Shown: positions 1 to 12,068 of the stretch, piece after piece
Numbering within the stretch: the first letter of the stretch is position 1
How the letters are laid out: each line of letters opens with the position of its first letter
Source of the DNA: Spirodela intermedia
Lineage: Eukaryota; Streptophyta; Magnoliopsida; Alismatales; Araceae
Length of the DNA: 64,000 nt
Direction: 5' to 3'
Assembly (NCBI GenBank): GCA_902729315.2
Contig: LR746271.1
Span: forward strand, 4,546,001-4,610,000
Translations under genes and position numbers: made by a program
Notes under the pieces: model-generated
Told to the model about the DNA's origin: nothing
Seen by the model: the letters and a program-made list of their open reading frames with translations, nothing else
Databases searched by the model: none

Positions 1-2693
1 GGACCGATAGGGGCATGTGTGCGTCACTCCCTTTCCATGTCACTGATGGCCAACCGAGCATGGATAAAGAGTGGTCGTACACATGTGAGAAAGTGACTCA
101 TTGATTCTCAAATCTTATATTACTATATATTTATCCTAAAATTCTGCATGTAATGGATGTGGGACTTAACTTGGGTCAGACCTTCCCTCAATAATTTTAT
201 GATTTTTGTACCTCAAATACCCTTTATTTATTATAAAGAAGTTCCTTAATGATGTCACTTTATAAGAGTATTTGTATATTTATTTCACTCTCTCTCATGC
301 AAGCGAGCAATCGGTGAGTGTTTGAATCTTACTAGAGTCAAAACTCATATTTTTATATGATTAAATCACGACTTTCTTGCAACTCATCGGTAAAGGATTA
401 AGTTACCAAAATTACTCAATTATTAGAGAAAATGTTGACAATGTGATTTGTAGAGCATCGTTACTAAAAATTTTAAATAATTTGAAATAAAAGTATCGTG
501 AATTCATCGAGTAAATCATTTCTGATTGATCAAGAAACAAGTTGTCATTAAGAAGAGGATGATCTACTACGAGACGAGTCGCCACCTCTTGAGAGTATAT
601 TAGATGCAATGAAGAGCCTCCTCTTGGTATGTAGAGTTGAGGATGAAGCTCCCTAAAACACACCTCACTTTCATTTTTAGCTCATCTCTATCGAATGACA
701 GTTGCCAGAGATGATTTGACGACCTATTTCATTGATCTCTAATGAACTAGATTTAAATGGTTAAATATGTCATTGTGATGCAAATAAGTTCATAAAAATA
801 ATATTTATAAAACCTCACTCTTTTATTTAGGATAACTAAGGGTCTATCCTCAGAGAACGTGGGTAATAAGGGTAAGAATTCTACCTATTTTATTTTATAT
901 ATATATATATATATATTTACAATTGTGAAAGGTAGAACTAAATGTAAAAGGGTGAAAACAAGAGTCATGAAAAACGAGGCCAAAGACAGAGAATAAATCT
1001 AATGCAATGAAATGATAAAATAAATAGTAAAATTAGTTTAAGTTAAAAGTTAATCTATCCATGAAGAGGATTACAAAGACACCCCAAATCTGGATATTGC
1101 ACAAACCACATTGTGCGTTAATCCTAGGCTGAGTGATGCTCGATCTATGATGGTCTTGATGAGCTCCAAGTAATATCTTCTCTGTGATGATCTTGGGCAT
1201 GAGAATGCCATTAACCAGGCCTTAATTTCTCTCTTGTTTCCTTCAACTTGCCACTACTAGAGAGAGAGCCAAAAAGCACCCTCTAAGAGGGGGGCGAAAT
1301 GCTTTAATTCTCTCAAGAGTTAGGCCCCTCCAATGGACGGTTATGATTAACAACCAACTCTCTTAGTGGATGGTTTAAATCATTTCATGAGGGTGGCGGT
1401 CTAATCTTTCTCTTAATCTCATTTTAAGATGCCTAAGATGGGTAGCCTAAATCTCATCTCTTGACAGTCCTTTTAACCCAAATGGGTTAGGCCAAGGTGA
1501 CGCCCTCTCTTGGGCCTATAAACATATTAGATTGGCCCTTTCCATAAGATTTAGATTTTTCATTAGGCTGAAAGCTTGGGCTTCTTCTATTACTTCCAAC
1601 TCATATTAAGAACTCACCTTAAGTCCTTGCAATCAAATAATTAATAAGAAAATGTGAGAGAATCACCACTTGACTTGATAAAAGTCAAGTAGGATTAGTC
1701 TCATAATATAAATAAAATAAATAAAATAATATACATTAGGACATAAATAATAAAATATTATAATTATCATAATGAGTTAGTAACACATGTTAAATTACAT
1801 TATCAATCTATATAGAAGATATTAATATATAGATACAATTATTAATTTAGAATTATCAATATTTAGACCTTGTAAGAAGATCTAAAGATTACCTATGTCA
1901 TATTTGTCTAAAGAGAGCCTTGAAGGTAGTGGACACTGCACAATAATCCTCTCAAACGCTTAAGATTTTGAGGTATCATTGACGCATCATCGTTGCAATG
2001 CTAGAACTCTATTTTACCATTTTTTAATTACTTCAACTTCCACCATCATTTTTTAGACTTCCAAATGAGATCAAGTGAATGTGTAAGTTGTCTATGTCTA
2101 AGAAGATCCTTTGAAGTCGTAGACATCACTTGATGATTCTCTTGAACATACAACATTTTGGCGATCGCTATTGTAAGGCCGAAACTCTACCTTTCTTGTT
2201 TTCAGCCTAATTTTCATTTCATTGAGTAATAATTTGTACGATGTGAACTTTATAAATTATTATTTTTTTAATTATGATTCTTCTCAATTTTACAAATCTT
2301 AATTTGATCAATTAAATCATCTATAATCATACGTAAGAATCAGTAGACAAAATTCTATTTCCACTCAATTCACATTCATTAGGATACTAATATCATCCTA
2401 ATATCTGCACCCCTAATTTTATTTTTTTTCTGAATTTTAAAATATAAATTATTTTTATTTTTTAGTCTAAAATTCAAAAAAATATATTCTTTGAGGAAAA
2501 TTCTAAAATATTACTAATATTATATTGCATCCCTCTGATCGACTTGAAAAAATTTAACTATTTTTGAAAATTTTATTGAGTTATAATTAAGATATTTGTT
2601 CATAAATACTTTTAAATATTTGAAAATTAGTATTTTCTAGTTTTATAAATTTTAAATTTATGTGATTTATTATACAATGATTAAGTCACATCA
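1..2693 (+). repeat. 3' part of an LTR (E1-type 3' LTR), cut by the window start
   Basis: Identical over nearly its whole length to 9291-11983, the rest of the LTR that starts at 8977. It ends in TCACATCA, the decayed form of the family's TCACGTCA end. It carries the same 1.1-kb nested insert at 741-1858. It contains an antisense open frame at 412-663 shared with the other copies. It is part of a 9.29-kb tandem repeat whose first unit begins before the window. Confidence 0.85.
741..1858. mobile_element. Unidentified 1.1-kb insertion nested in the LTR
   Basis: It interrupts LTR sequence that is continuous in uninterrupted copies (compare 40501-40516). The left flank is ATCTCT (735-740) and the right flank is ATATTT (1859-1864; ATCTTT in the relative near 38655). 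This suggests a decayed 6-bp target duplication. The insert holds a (TA)n run near 896-916 and a somewhat less AT-rich middle (about 1080-1560). I see no terminal inverted repeats and no coding frame, so I cannot assign a class. The same insert is at 10031-11148 and 52841-53959, and its right part is at about 38292-38654. Confidence 0.6.
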
Positions 2694-2778
2694 TGTAGTA
2701 TTTGATACGCCTTTGATATGAGTTAAATACATTGAAGTAACATAATAATCACTCACAATCTAATAATTAAAAGATAGG
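2694..2778. other. 85-bp spacer between convergent LTRs (first repeat unit)
   Basis: This short AT-rich stretch separates the outer ends of a plus-oriented LTR and a minus-oriented LTR. It is also present at 11984-12068 and 54795-54879. It is presumably host or older element DNA caught between two insertions. No 5-bp target duplication could be matched on either side. Confidence 0.6.
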
Positions 2779-4625
2779 TGATGTGACTTAATCGTTGTAG
2801 AATAAATCATGTAAATTTAAATTTTATAAAACTAGAAAAATATTTTTTATATTTTAAAATAAAAATAAAACATTTATAATTTAATAAAACATTTAATGAA
2901 ATAATAAAATATTTTCAAGTCAATCACATAGATGTAAGATAATATTGAATAATATGTCAGAATTTCTCTTAAAAAATGATTTTTATGATTTTTAGATAAA
3001 ATAATAAATATAAAATATATTTAACAATTCACTAAAAAGGAAAATAAAGGTGTAGATGTTAGGATGTCATTAGTGCCTAATGAATGCAAATCAAGTGAAA
3101 TAAAATTTCACTCGACATTTCTTGCTTAAGTGATTATAAATGATTTAATTAGTCAAATTAAGATATATAAAAGTTAGAAGAATTGTAATTGAATGAAGAA
3201 TAGTTTCAAAAGTTAACATCACACAAATGATCACTAAATGAAGTGAAAAATAAGTTAAAAGTAGGAAAATTAGAGTTCCAACCTTGCGACAATGATTGTC
3301 AGAATTCTACGTATTTTGGAGGATCATTAAATGATGTCCATAGCCTCAAAGACTCTTCTTACACATAGACGACTTAAACATTCATTTGATCTCCTTTTGA
3401 AGTCCAAAAAATAATAGTAGAAGTTAAAATAGAGTTCCAACATCAAGGTAGTGATGTGTCATAATTTTGAGCATTCAAGAGAATCATTATATAATGTTTA
3501 TGGCCTCAAAAGCTCTACTTAGATAAAGAAAATGTGAAAAATCTCTATATCTTCTTGCAAAGTCTAAAAATTAATGAAGTAGATTGTCGAATTATCTTTG
3601 ACATCTATCACTCGACAAAGTGAAAAAGTAGTGACTTTGTAACTCTTTCAACAACTGTCACTCAACAAAGATGAACTAGATGGAGGTGAGGCACATCTTA
3701 AGAAGCTTCATCCTCAAATCTGCACAATAAGAGGAGGCTCTTCATTACATTTGATACGTTCTTAGAAAGTGACAGCTCATCTCCTAGCGGATCGTCATCT
3801 TCTTGATGACGACTTGTTTGTCGATCAATTAGAGATAATTTACTTCATGGATCATGATCCTTTTATCTAGAATCATTCCATAATTTAAGTAATAATGTTC
3901 TATAAATTTCATTGACAAGATTTTTGTTGATGATTGAGCAATTCTGATGACCTAAGCTTTCACAAAAAATCTATAAGAAAATTATGATTTAATCAAATAA
4001 AAATATTAGTTTTGGCCCTAGAAAATCACTCTCTCTCACCAGTCACTTGCCTACATGAGAGGTAGTGAAATAAATGACATCATACATGTAACTCCATTTG
4101 ATAAGTAAGGGGTAATTTAAGTATTTATATCATAAAATCTTCAGAAGAAGCTATGACTGTTGATTTGGTCTCACATTAGTTATATATCAAGTTTTGAAGT
4201 GGATATATAGTAATGCGAGATTATTATCACATGTATCCCTTTCTTCTGTGTATACAACCACTCCTTGTCCCATGCTCGGCTGGCCACCGATGACATGGAA
4301 AGGGAGTGACACACACGTCTTATACTAGTCTGTCTATAGCTGCTCGAGCCCTTGCTTGTAGCTCTGCCCGACTATGCTTTCAGCTCACTTGTGGGCTTAG
4401 CTGGCCAGTAAGTTCCCCCCTTTTTCTACCTTTCTAATTTCTTTTTATTTTCTTCATTTATCTCAAAATAAAAATATTAAAATTATATAAATTTATATGA
4501 AATCACATTAATCAACTAAAAACCACTTTTCATAATTTAACATAAATATAAGTCTATTTTTCATGAGTTAAGACTAAAATTCTATTATTAATTAATTATT
4601 AACTCATGATAATAAAGACTTAACA
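2779..4625 (-). repeat. Minus-oriented LTR (3' LTR of E2), first repeat unit
   Basis: It begins TGATGTGACTTAATCG and ends GACTTAACA on the plus strand, the reverse complement of the family LTR. It is followed by CATCCCC, the complement of a purine-rich tract, so this is the 3' LTR of a minus-strand element. It is an AT-rich, CpG-poor copy and is therefore old. Identical copies lie at 12069-13915 and 54880-56726. Confidence 0.85.
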
Positions 4626-5238
4626 CATCCCCTAAGTTAAATTATTACTAGTCCCTTAGCAATGAAATTATGAATATTAATAAAAAATTACAAATTTCAA
4701 ACATCATATTTCAATACATAAAAATACAATTAGAAAAAATGCACTTCTAAACACTTTGGACACTTATATCAATTATTTAAGAATGATGTCAAGTACTTAA
4801 ATGTCTAAGCACTACTGAGAATAAAAATCTAGACTTCACTTATTTTATTCACATCTTTATCACTTCTTCACTCATAGATATAATTCACAAGATATTTTAA
4901 TTATCAATATTCATCAAAGAATAATATTTGATCTTACATTTTTCCTTTTTTCATGACTTGACTTTTGAAGTTTGTACTATATTTGTTCTATTATTTTCTA
5001 TAGTAGATAAATAACTTTTCTTGTAAACAATTTTTACAATAAGAATGATGTCTCACACCCTTCATGTGTACTTTTCATTTTCAAGGCTTTCATATTATTC
5101 ACTTATTTTACAACAAGTGTTTTTATGTAGATAAATTTCGAGAATGAGAATTATGTATCACACCCTCTATGTGTACTCTTCGTTTTCAAATTTTTCACAT
5201 TACTTTTTTTAAAAAAAAAAATTAAGTAAATAATTTTT
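4626..5238 (-). mobile_element. 3' internal noncoding end of E2, cut by the tandem-duplication junction
   Basis: Equivalent to 13916-14530. Read on the minus strand it is the untranslated stretch between pol and the 3' LTR, with the polypurine tract next to the LTR. Two related sub-blocks with the theme of 'clustered CACACCCT followed by a GTGTAC motif' occur near 5041-5075 and 5150-5175. At 5239 the sequence switches abruptly to the tail of an E1 5' LTR. Confidence 0.8.
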
Positions 5239-5242
5239 AAAT
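5236..5242. other. Junction of the 9.29-kb tandem duplication
   Basis: Left of this point the sequence follows 14511-14530; right of it, it follows 48049 onward. The segment from 5239 to 14530 was thus copied in tandem, and 1-5238 is the end of the preceding unit. Shared sequence at the breakpoint is at most a couple of A/T bases. Copy B lacks this junction. Where copy B differs from both (near 1487, 2428 and 2535), 1-5238 agrees with 9291-14530, which places the tandem event after the large duplication. Confidence 0.85.
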
Positions 5243-5345
5243 TCAAAAATTAGTATTTTCTAGTTTTATAAATTTTAAATTTATGTGATTAATTATATAA
5301 CAAAATAAAAGTCACATCAAATTTTGATGATATTGTTGCGGATGT
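5239..5345 (+). mobile_element. Tail of E1 5' LTR plus primer-binding site (copy A)
   Basis: The last 81 bp of the 5' LTR end at 5319 in GTCACATCA. A degenerate primer-binding site follows at about 5324-5345 (TTGATGATATTGTTGCGGAT). It aligns with the better preserved TTGGGGCTGCTACTGGGGAT of a relative at 37866. The rest of this LTR is missing here because of the tandem junction; the full LTR is seen in copy B. Confidence 0.75.
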
Positions 5346-5627
5346 ATTATATAATATTTGGGATTTTTCTATTTTTCTCTTGGAGTATACCAAAAAAATT
5401 TCACTCTTGTTTTTTTTTCCTTCTTGTAGAAAATTAAAAAACAAGAAAAGAGAGAATGAAAAGTAGCAAGGCAAGGATTGAAGCAGACTAAATGAGGGTA
5501 ATAGTTATTAAAAACAGTTCTCAAATTTATTAATTTTTATATATAATAGAAGATCCTTACACCCAAGGTTAAAAAATTCTTTCACTCTTTCATCTAAAAC
5601 TAAAATTTCGAAAGAAAAAATAATTTT

Positions 5628-6560
5628 GATGGATCCTAAAGGAAGTTAAGTCAAATTGAGAACAATCTTATGGTCATGAAAAATCATTATATCCTTAATT
5701 CATTTCAATGAGCATCTAATATTCGAGTCCCATTAGAACCCATAGTTAAATTCGAAATAAATTCAAAAATTTTCTAAATGCTCTCTAATTTTCATAGATT
5801 ACCTTTAAAGGAATCTGCTAAACATTTAGAAAAATTTCATATTGTTTGTGATTTAGTTAATCTCTCTCAAGTTATACGAGAAACTATTAAGATGAAATTA
5901 TTTTCTCATACACTTAGGGACAAGGCTAGTCATTAGATATTCGCATTAGATAGAGAATTAACTAATTGAAAAGATATAAAATAGGTCTTTCTTCAAAAAT
6001 TTATCTCTTAAAAAAAACTCAAAATATGAGAAAACATATATGGAGTTTTGTTCAAAGGCTATGAGAATTTTTGCATGAGATATGAAAAGAAAATTTAAAA
6101 TTTTAAAAGTGTCTTCATCATATTATACCCAAGTAGCAGCTCAATAAATTTATTTATAATAGATTATTAAAATAACATAAAATATAGTTGATTCTACATA
6201 TGAAGTAGTTTTTATAAAGAAAAACCTTGATGAGATTTATAGCCTTTATGAGAATTTAAGTGAAAATTCTAGAGATCAAGCCTCTTTTGAGTTATATAAT
6301 ATGGATAAGAAGAGAGGATTTATAAATTACATCATTAAGATTATTTTAATTTAAGAAATGATATTATTCAGATTAATCAAAGTTTAGAAAAACTTGATTT
6401 CTTTATTGATAATATTAGAAAGCCTCCAAACTCTCAATTTAATTCAAATAGTACTTGTCCTACATATGGTGAAAATGATCATTCTAAATTTTGATACTAT
6501 AATTTAAATAAATTATTTCAGCCTATGTAAAAACAAATACAAGTAGCCCACGATCTAATA
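5628..6560 (+). pseudogene. Degenerate gag of E1 (Ty3/gypsy)
   Basis: The start codon context at 5628 reads MDPKG before a stop. The translation is riddled with stops and shifts, but short segments match retroelement gag. One is the KHLEKFHIVCDLV segment with the following LFSHTLRDKA stretch (about 5827-5940). A damaged CCHC zinc knuckle (CPTYGENDHSKF, about 6465-6500) lies near the end. This is the capsid and nucleocapsid precursor of an LTR retrotransposon and is nonfunctional here. An identical copy is at 48438-49370. Confidence 0.7.
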
Positions 6561-6645
6561 AAAATAGGGAGCTTTTTTTTAATTCCTATAATCCTAATTA
6601 AAAAAATAATTTTTCGTGGAAAGACCCAAGTAATATTCAAAATTC

Positions 6646-7345
6646 AAAATTTGAGATTTAGATATCCTATAGTGATTATTAGTGATGGAGGAACATAATT
6701 TACATAAATATTTAAGGAAACTATTGAAAAAGAATGAAGTACACCATAGAATAGCCACTTCATATCATCCCTAAACAAATGGGCAAGCTGAAGTAGCAAA
6801 TAGGAAAATTTAGAGAATTTTGGAAAAAATAATTAGACCAGATAGGAAACTTGGCCAATGAAATTACAAGATGTATTATGGGCTTATAGAACAGATTATA
6901 AAAATTCCATAGGTATGTCCCCATTTTGTCTCATTTTTGGAAAATCATGTCATCTTCTTGTGGAAATAAAACATAAAGCATTATGGGCTATAACAAAATT
7001 ATGTATGGATGAAAAATCAACTAGTGAACATAGAATCTTTTAGCTACATAAATTAGAGGAGTTGAGGAATGACGCTTATAAAAATTATAGAATAATATAA
7101 AGAAAAAACTAAAACTTTTCATGATAAATACATTTGTAAAAAAAAAGTGATGTTGGCCAAAAAGTGTGGTTATATGGTTCTAGGCTGAAATTAGTCTGAG
7201 GAAAATTAAAAGCAAAATGGATAGGACTTTATGTGGTGGAAGAGACATAGGATCATGGGGGTGTTAAAGATCCTAAAATTGATCATAACTTTAAGGTAAA
7301 TAGATAGTGGCTTAAACATTACATAGACTATGAATGCCTTGCAGA
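6646..7345 (+). pseudogene. Degenerate integrase remnant of E1, fused directly after gag
   Basis: Reading begins inside the integrase core at the IVIISDGG motif, which carries the second catalytic Asp. Stops and frameshifts follow, then the open stretch 6858-7043 with the VLWAYRTDYKN and GMSPF motifs. The C-terminal part follows (VWLYGSRLKL near 7170). Protease, RT, RNase H and the front half of integrase are absent, so a deletion near 6640-6665 joined gag to integrase. The element could not have been autonomous after that. Copy B is at 49456-50155. Confidence 0.75.
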
Positions 7346-8976
7346 AAAAATTTATTATTAAAAAAAAATTAAGAGTAAAATTAATGTGTTCAGCTAGAGA
7401 CATTAATTTTAGTGCTGCATGGGAGGCAACCCATGGTTTTTATTTCATTATAGTTTTTGTTTAGTTTTTTTCTTAGAATTTTGTAGTATTTATTTCCGTA
7501 CTTATTTTTTTCTTTTTTTTTTCTTCCTCAGGAAAAAAAAGTTAGGAGTGTAAGATGAAGTAGAAAATTAAAAATAAGGCTTATGTGATGTCTTTTTGAG
7601 CTTTATCATTTATGACAACATTTTTAGTGTTTAACTTTGCGTTTATATATGGTTCACTTGAAAATGATATTTTCTACATATTTCGTTCTGATTTTTCTAT
7701 GCCATTGAGGACAATGCCATTTTTAAGTTGGGGGCTTAAGTATTAAGTCTCAATTTATGTTGTAGGATGATTAAGAACATTTTTTTTGCATTTGGTTTCA
7801 TGATCACTTATCAAAGCAACTAGAAACAAAATAAAATTCAGAAAAACTACAACATTTGTTTTCTAGTTTTTTGTTAGGAATAGTAAAAAATAATTTATCG
7901 ATTGTCAAAAAACCCAAAAAATTAAAATTCTAGAGACCCTTTTCTCACATTTCAATCCCCTAGAAATATTTTGTTGAATTCGAAATTACAGCTATAAAGA
8001 GGATAGTTTTGATTTATTTTTGACAAATTCATTGTTGCTAAAAACAGAACTGAAAACAAAAACCAGAACTATCAAAACTATCTAATTTACAAAATTTTTA
8101 CATCATATTGCATGCACGAAAATTAAATCAATTAGACTGATTGATATCAAAAGATATTAGGATGATTATTATTGAGTTAAAAGAATAATTTAGTAGCATA
8201 AAATATTAGAATACTCCTTGGATACATGATAGATAATATGGATTTGATTTTATAGATTTTTATTTCATGATCTTAATGGATAATATTTATTGATGTGAAA
8301 ATTTGATTGATCATTTCAGTTTAATAGAGATTTTTACAGCTTGATCTATAAGACTAGTCAAGAGAAATAATTTATTTTAGAATTTATTTTAAAAAAAGAG
8401 TAATGTAAAAAATTTGAAAACGAAGAGTACACTTAGAGGATGTGAGACATCATTCTTATTCTTGAATATTTTCTATAAAAAAACACTTGTTGTAAAGTAA
8501 ACAGATAATGTGAAAGCCATAAAAATGAAGAGTACACATGGAGGGTGTGAGACATCATTCTTATTATCGAAATTTGTCTACAAGAAAATCTACTTATCTA
8601 CTATATATAAAAAAAATTTAGAAGAAACATAATACAAACTTCAAAAATTAAACTAATGAAAAACAATATAGGATCAATATTATTCTTGAATGAATAGTCA
8701 TAATTAAAACATCTTGTGAATTATATCTATAAGTAAAGAAGTGATAAAGATATGAATAGAAGAAATAAAGTCTAGATTGTTCTTCCAAAGAGTGTTTAAA
8801 TATTTAAGTGCTTTATATCATTCTTAAATATTTGATATAAGAGTTCAAAGTGTCTAGAGGTTTTTTTTTTTAATTATATTTTTATACATTAAAATATAAT
8901 TTTTGAAATTTAAAATTTTTATTAATTTTCATAATTTCATTACAAAGGAACTAGCAATAATTCAATTTGGGGGGTG
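7346..8976 (+). mobile_element. E1 3' internal noncoding region with polypurine tract
   Basis: This long AT-rich region between integrase and the 3' LTR is typical of Athila/Tat elements. It contains the conserved stretch GAGGACAATGCC near 7708-7720 ahead of TTGGGGGCTTAAG. It ends in a polypurine tract TTTGGGGGGTG (8967-8976) immediately before the LTR start. The stretch near 8400-8580 mirrors, in the opposite orientation, 5030-5190 of E2, showing that E1 and E2 belong to one family. I see no env-like frame. Confidence 0.75.
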
Positions 8977-11900
8977 TGATAAGTCTTCATTATCATAAGT
9001 TAATAATTAATAAATAATATAGTTTTATCCTTAACTCATGATAAATAGACTTATATTTGTGTTAAATTGTGTAAAATAGTTTTTAGTTGGTTAATGTGAT
9101 TTTTTTAGCTAATTATGTGATTTTATGTGAATTAATATAATTTTAATAATCTTATTTTTTAGATAAATAAAGAAAAAATAAAATAAAATAAAAAGATAGA
9201 AAAAGGGATGAACTTGTCAACCAACCAACCCTGCAAGCGAGTTGGAAGTGTAGTCAGGGTAGAGCCACGAGTAAGGGTTTGAATAGCTATGGACCGATAG
9301 GGGCATGTGTGCGTCACTCCCTTTCCATGTCACTGATGGCCAACCGAGCATGGATAAAGAGTGGTCGTACACATGTGAGAAAGTGACTCATTGATTCTCA
9401 AATCTTATATTACTATATATTTATCCTAAAATTCTGCATGTAATGGATGTGGGACTTAACTTGGGTCAGACCTTCCCTCAATAATTTTATGATTTTTGTA
9501 CCTCAAATACCCTTTATTTATTATAAAGAAGTTCCTTAATGATGTCACTTTATAAGAGTATTTGTATATTTATTTCACTCTCTCTCATGCAAGCGAGCAA
9601 TCGGTGAGTGTTTGAATCTTACTAGAGTCAAAACTCATATTTTTATATGATTAAATCACGACTTTCTTGCAACTCATCGGTAAAGGATTAAGTTACCAAA
9701 ATTACTCAATTATTAGAGAAAATGTTGACAATGTGATTTGTAGAGCATCGTTACTAAAAATTTTAAATAATTTGAAATAAAAGTATCGTGAATTCATCGA
9801 GTAAATCATTTCTGATTGATCAAGAAACAAGTTGTCATTAAGAAGAGGATGATCTACTACGAGACGAGTCGCCACCTCTTGAGAGTATATTAGATGCAAT
9901 GAAGAGCCTCCTCTTGGTATGTAGAGTTGAGGATGAAGCTCCCTAAAACACACCTCACTTTCATTTTTAGCTCATCTCTATCGAATGACAGTTGCCAGAG
10001 ATGATTTGACGACCTATTTCATTGATCTCTAATGAACTAGATTTAAATGGTTAAATATGTCATTGTGATGCAAATAAGTTCATAAAAATAATATTTATAA
10101 AACCTCACTCTTTTATTTAGGATAACTAAGGGTCTATCCTCAGAGAACGTGGGTAATAAGGGTAAGAATTCTACCTATTTTATTTTATATATATATATAT
10201 ATATATTTACAATTGTGAAAGGTAGAACTAAATGTAAAAGGGTGAAAACAAGAGTCATGAAAAACGAGGCCAAAGACAGAGAATAAATCTAATGCAATGA
10301 AATGATAAAATAAATAGTAAAATTAGTTTAAGTTAAAAGTTAATCTATCCATGAAGAGGATTACAAAGACACCCCAAATCTGGATATTGCACAAACCACA
10401 TTGTGCGTTAATCCTAGGCTGAGTGATGCTCGATCTATGATGGTCTTGATGAGCTCCAAGTAATATCTTCTCTGTGATGATCTTGGGCATGAGAATGCCA
10501 TTAACCAGGCCTTAATTTCTCTCTTGTTTCCTTCAACTTGCCACTACTAGAGAGAGAGCCAAAAAGCACCCTCTAAGAGGGGGGCGAAATGCTTTAATTC
10601 TCTCAAGAGTTAGGCCCCTCCAATGGACGGTTATGATTAACAACCAACTCTCTTAGTGGATGGTTTAAATCATTTCATGAGGGTGGCGGTCTAATCTTTC
10701 TCTTAATCTCATTTTAAGATGCCTAAGATGGGTAGCCTAAATCTCATCTCTTGACAGTCCTTTTAACCCAAATGGGTTAGGCCAAGGTGACGCCCTCTCT
10801 TGGGCCTATAAACATATTAGATTGGCCCTTTCCATAAGATTTAGATTTTTCATTAGGCTGAAAGCTTGGGCTTCTTCTATTACTTCCAACTCATATTAAG
10901 AACTCACCTTAAGTCCTTGCAATCAAATAATTAATAAGAAAATGTGAGAGAATCACCACTTGACTTGATAAAAGTCAAGTAGGATTAGTCTCATAATATA
11001 AATAAAATAAATAAAATAATATACATTAGGACATAAATAATAAAATATTATAATTATCATAATGAGTTAGTAACACATGTTAAATTACATTATCAATCTA
11101 TATAGAAGATATTAATATATAGATACAATTATTAATTTAGAATTATCAATATTTAGACCTTGTAAGAAGATCTAAAGATTACCTATGTCATATTTGTCTA
11201 AAGAGAGCCTTGAAGGTAGTGGACACTGCACAATAATCCTCTCAAACGCTTAAGATTTTGAGGTATCATTGACGCATCATCGTTGCAATGCTAGAACTCT
11301 ATTTTACCATTTTTTAATTACTTCAACTTCCACCATCATTTTTTAGACTTCCAAATGAGATCAAGTGAATGTGTAAGTTGTCTATGTCTAAGAAGATCCT
11401 TTGAAGTCGTAGACATCACTTGATGATTCTCTTGAACATACAACATTTTGGCGATCGCTATTGTAAGGCCGAAACTCTACCTTTCTTGTTTTCAGCCTAA
11501 TTTTCATTTCATTGAGTAATAATTTGTACGATGTGAACTTTATAAATTATTATTTTTTTAATTATGATTCTTCTCAATTTTACAAATCTTAATTTGATCA
11601 ATTAAATCATCTATAATCATACGTAAGAATCAGTAGACAAAATTCTATTTCCACTCAATTCACATTCATTAGGATACTAATATCATCCTAATATCTGCAC
11701 CCCTAATTTTATTTTTTTTCTGAATTTTAAAATATAAATTATTTTTATTTTTTAGTCTAAAATTCAAAAAAATATATTCTTTGAGGAAAATTCTAAAATA
11801 TTACTAATATTATATTGCATCCCTCTGATCGACTTGAAAAAATTTAACTATTTTTGAAAATTTTATTGAGTTATAATTAAGATATTTGTTCATAAATACT

Positions 11901-11983
11901 TTTAAATATTTGAAAATTAGTATTTTCTAGTTTTATAAATTTTAAATTTATGTGATTTATTATACAATGATTAAGTCACATCA
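8977..11983 (+). repeat. E1 3' LTR, copy A, interrupted by a nested insert
   Basis: It starts TGATAAGTCTTC directly after the polypurine tract and ends TCACATCA. The total is 3007 bp, of which 10031-11148 is the unidentified nested insert, leaving about 1.89 kb of LTR. It is CpG-poor compared with the young solo LTRs. The tRNA-B-box-like motif of the young copies is decayed here (GTTTGAATCTT). An antisense frame of 83 codons (9702-9953) stays open. Confidence 0.88.
10031..11148. mobile_element. Unidentified 1.1-kb nested insertion (second copy)
   Basis: Same element as at 741-1858, with the same flanks ATCTCT and ATATTT. It is present in all three E1-type 3' LTRs of the window, so it preceded the duplications. 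No class can be assigned from ends or coding content. Confidence 0.6.
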
Positions 11984-12068
11984 TGTAGTATTTGATATGC
12001 CTTTGATATGAGTTAAATACATTGAAGTAACATAATAATCACTCACAATCTAATAATTAAAAGATAGG

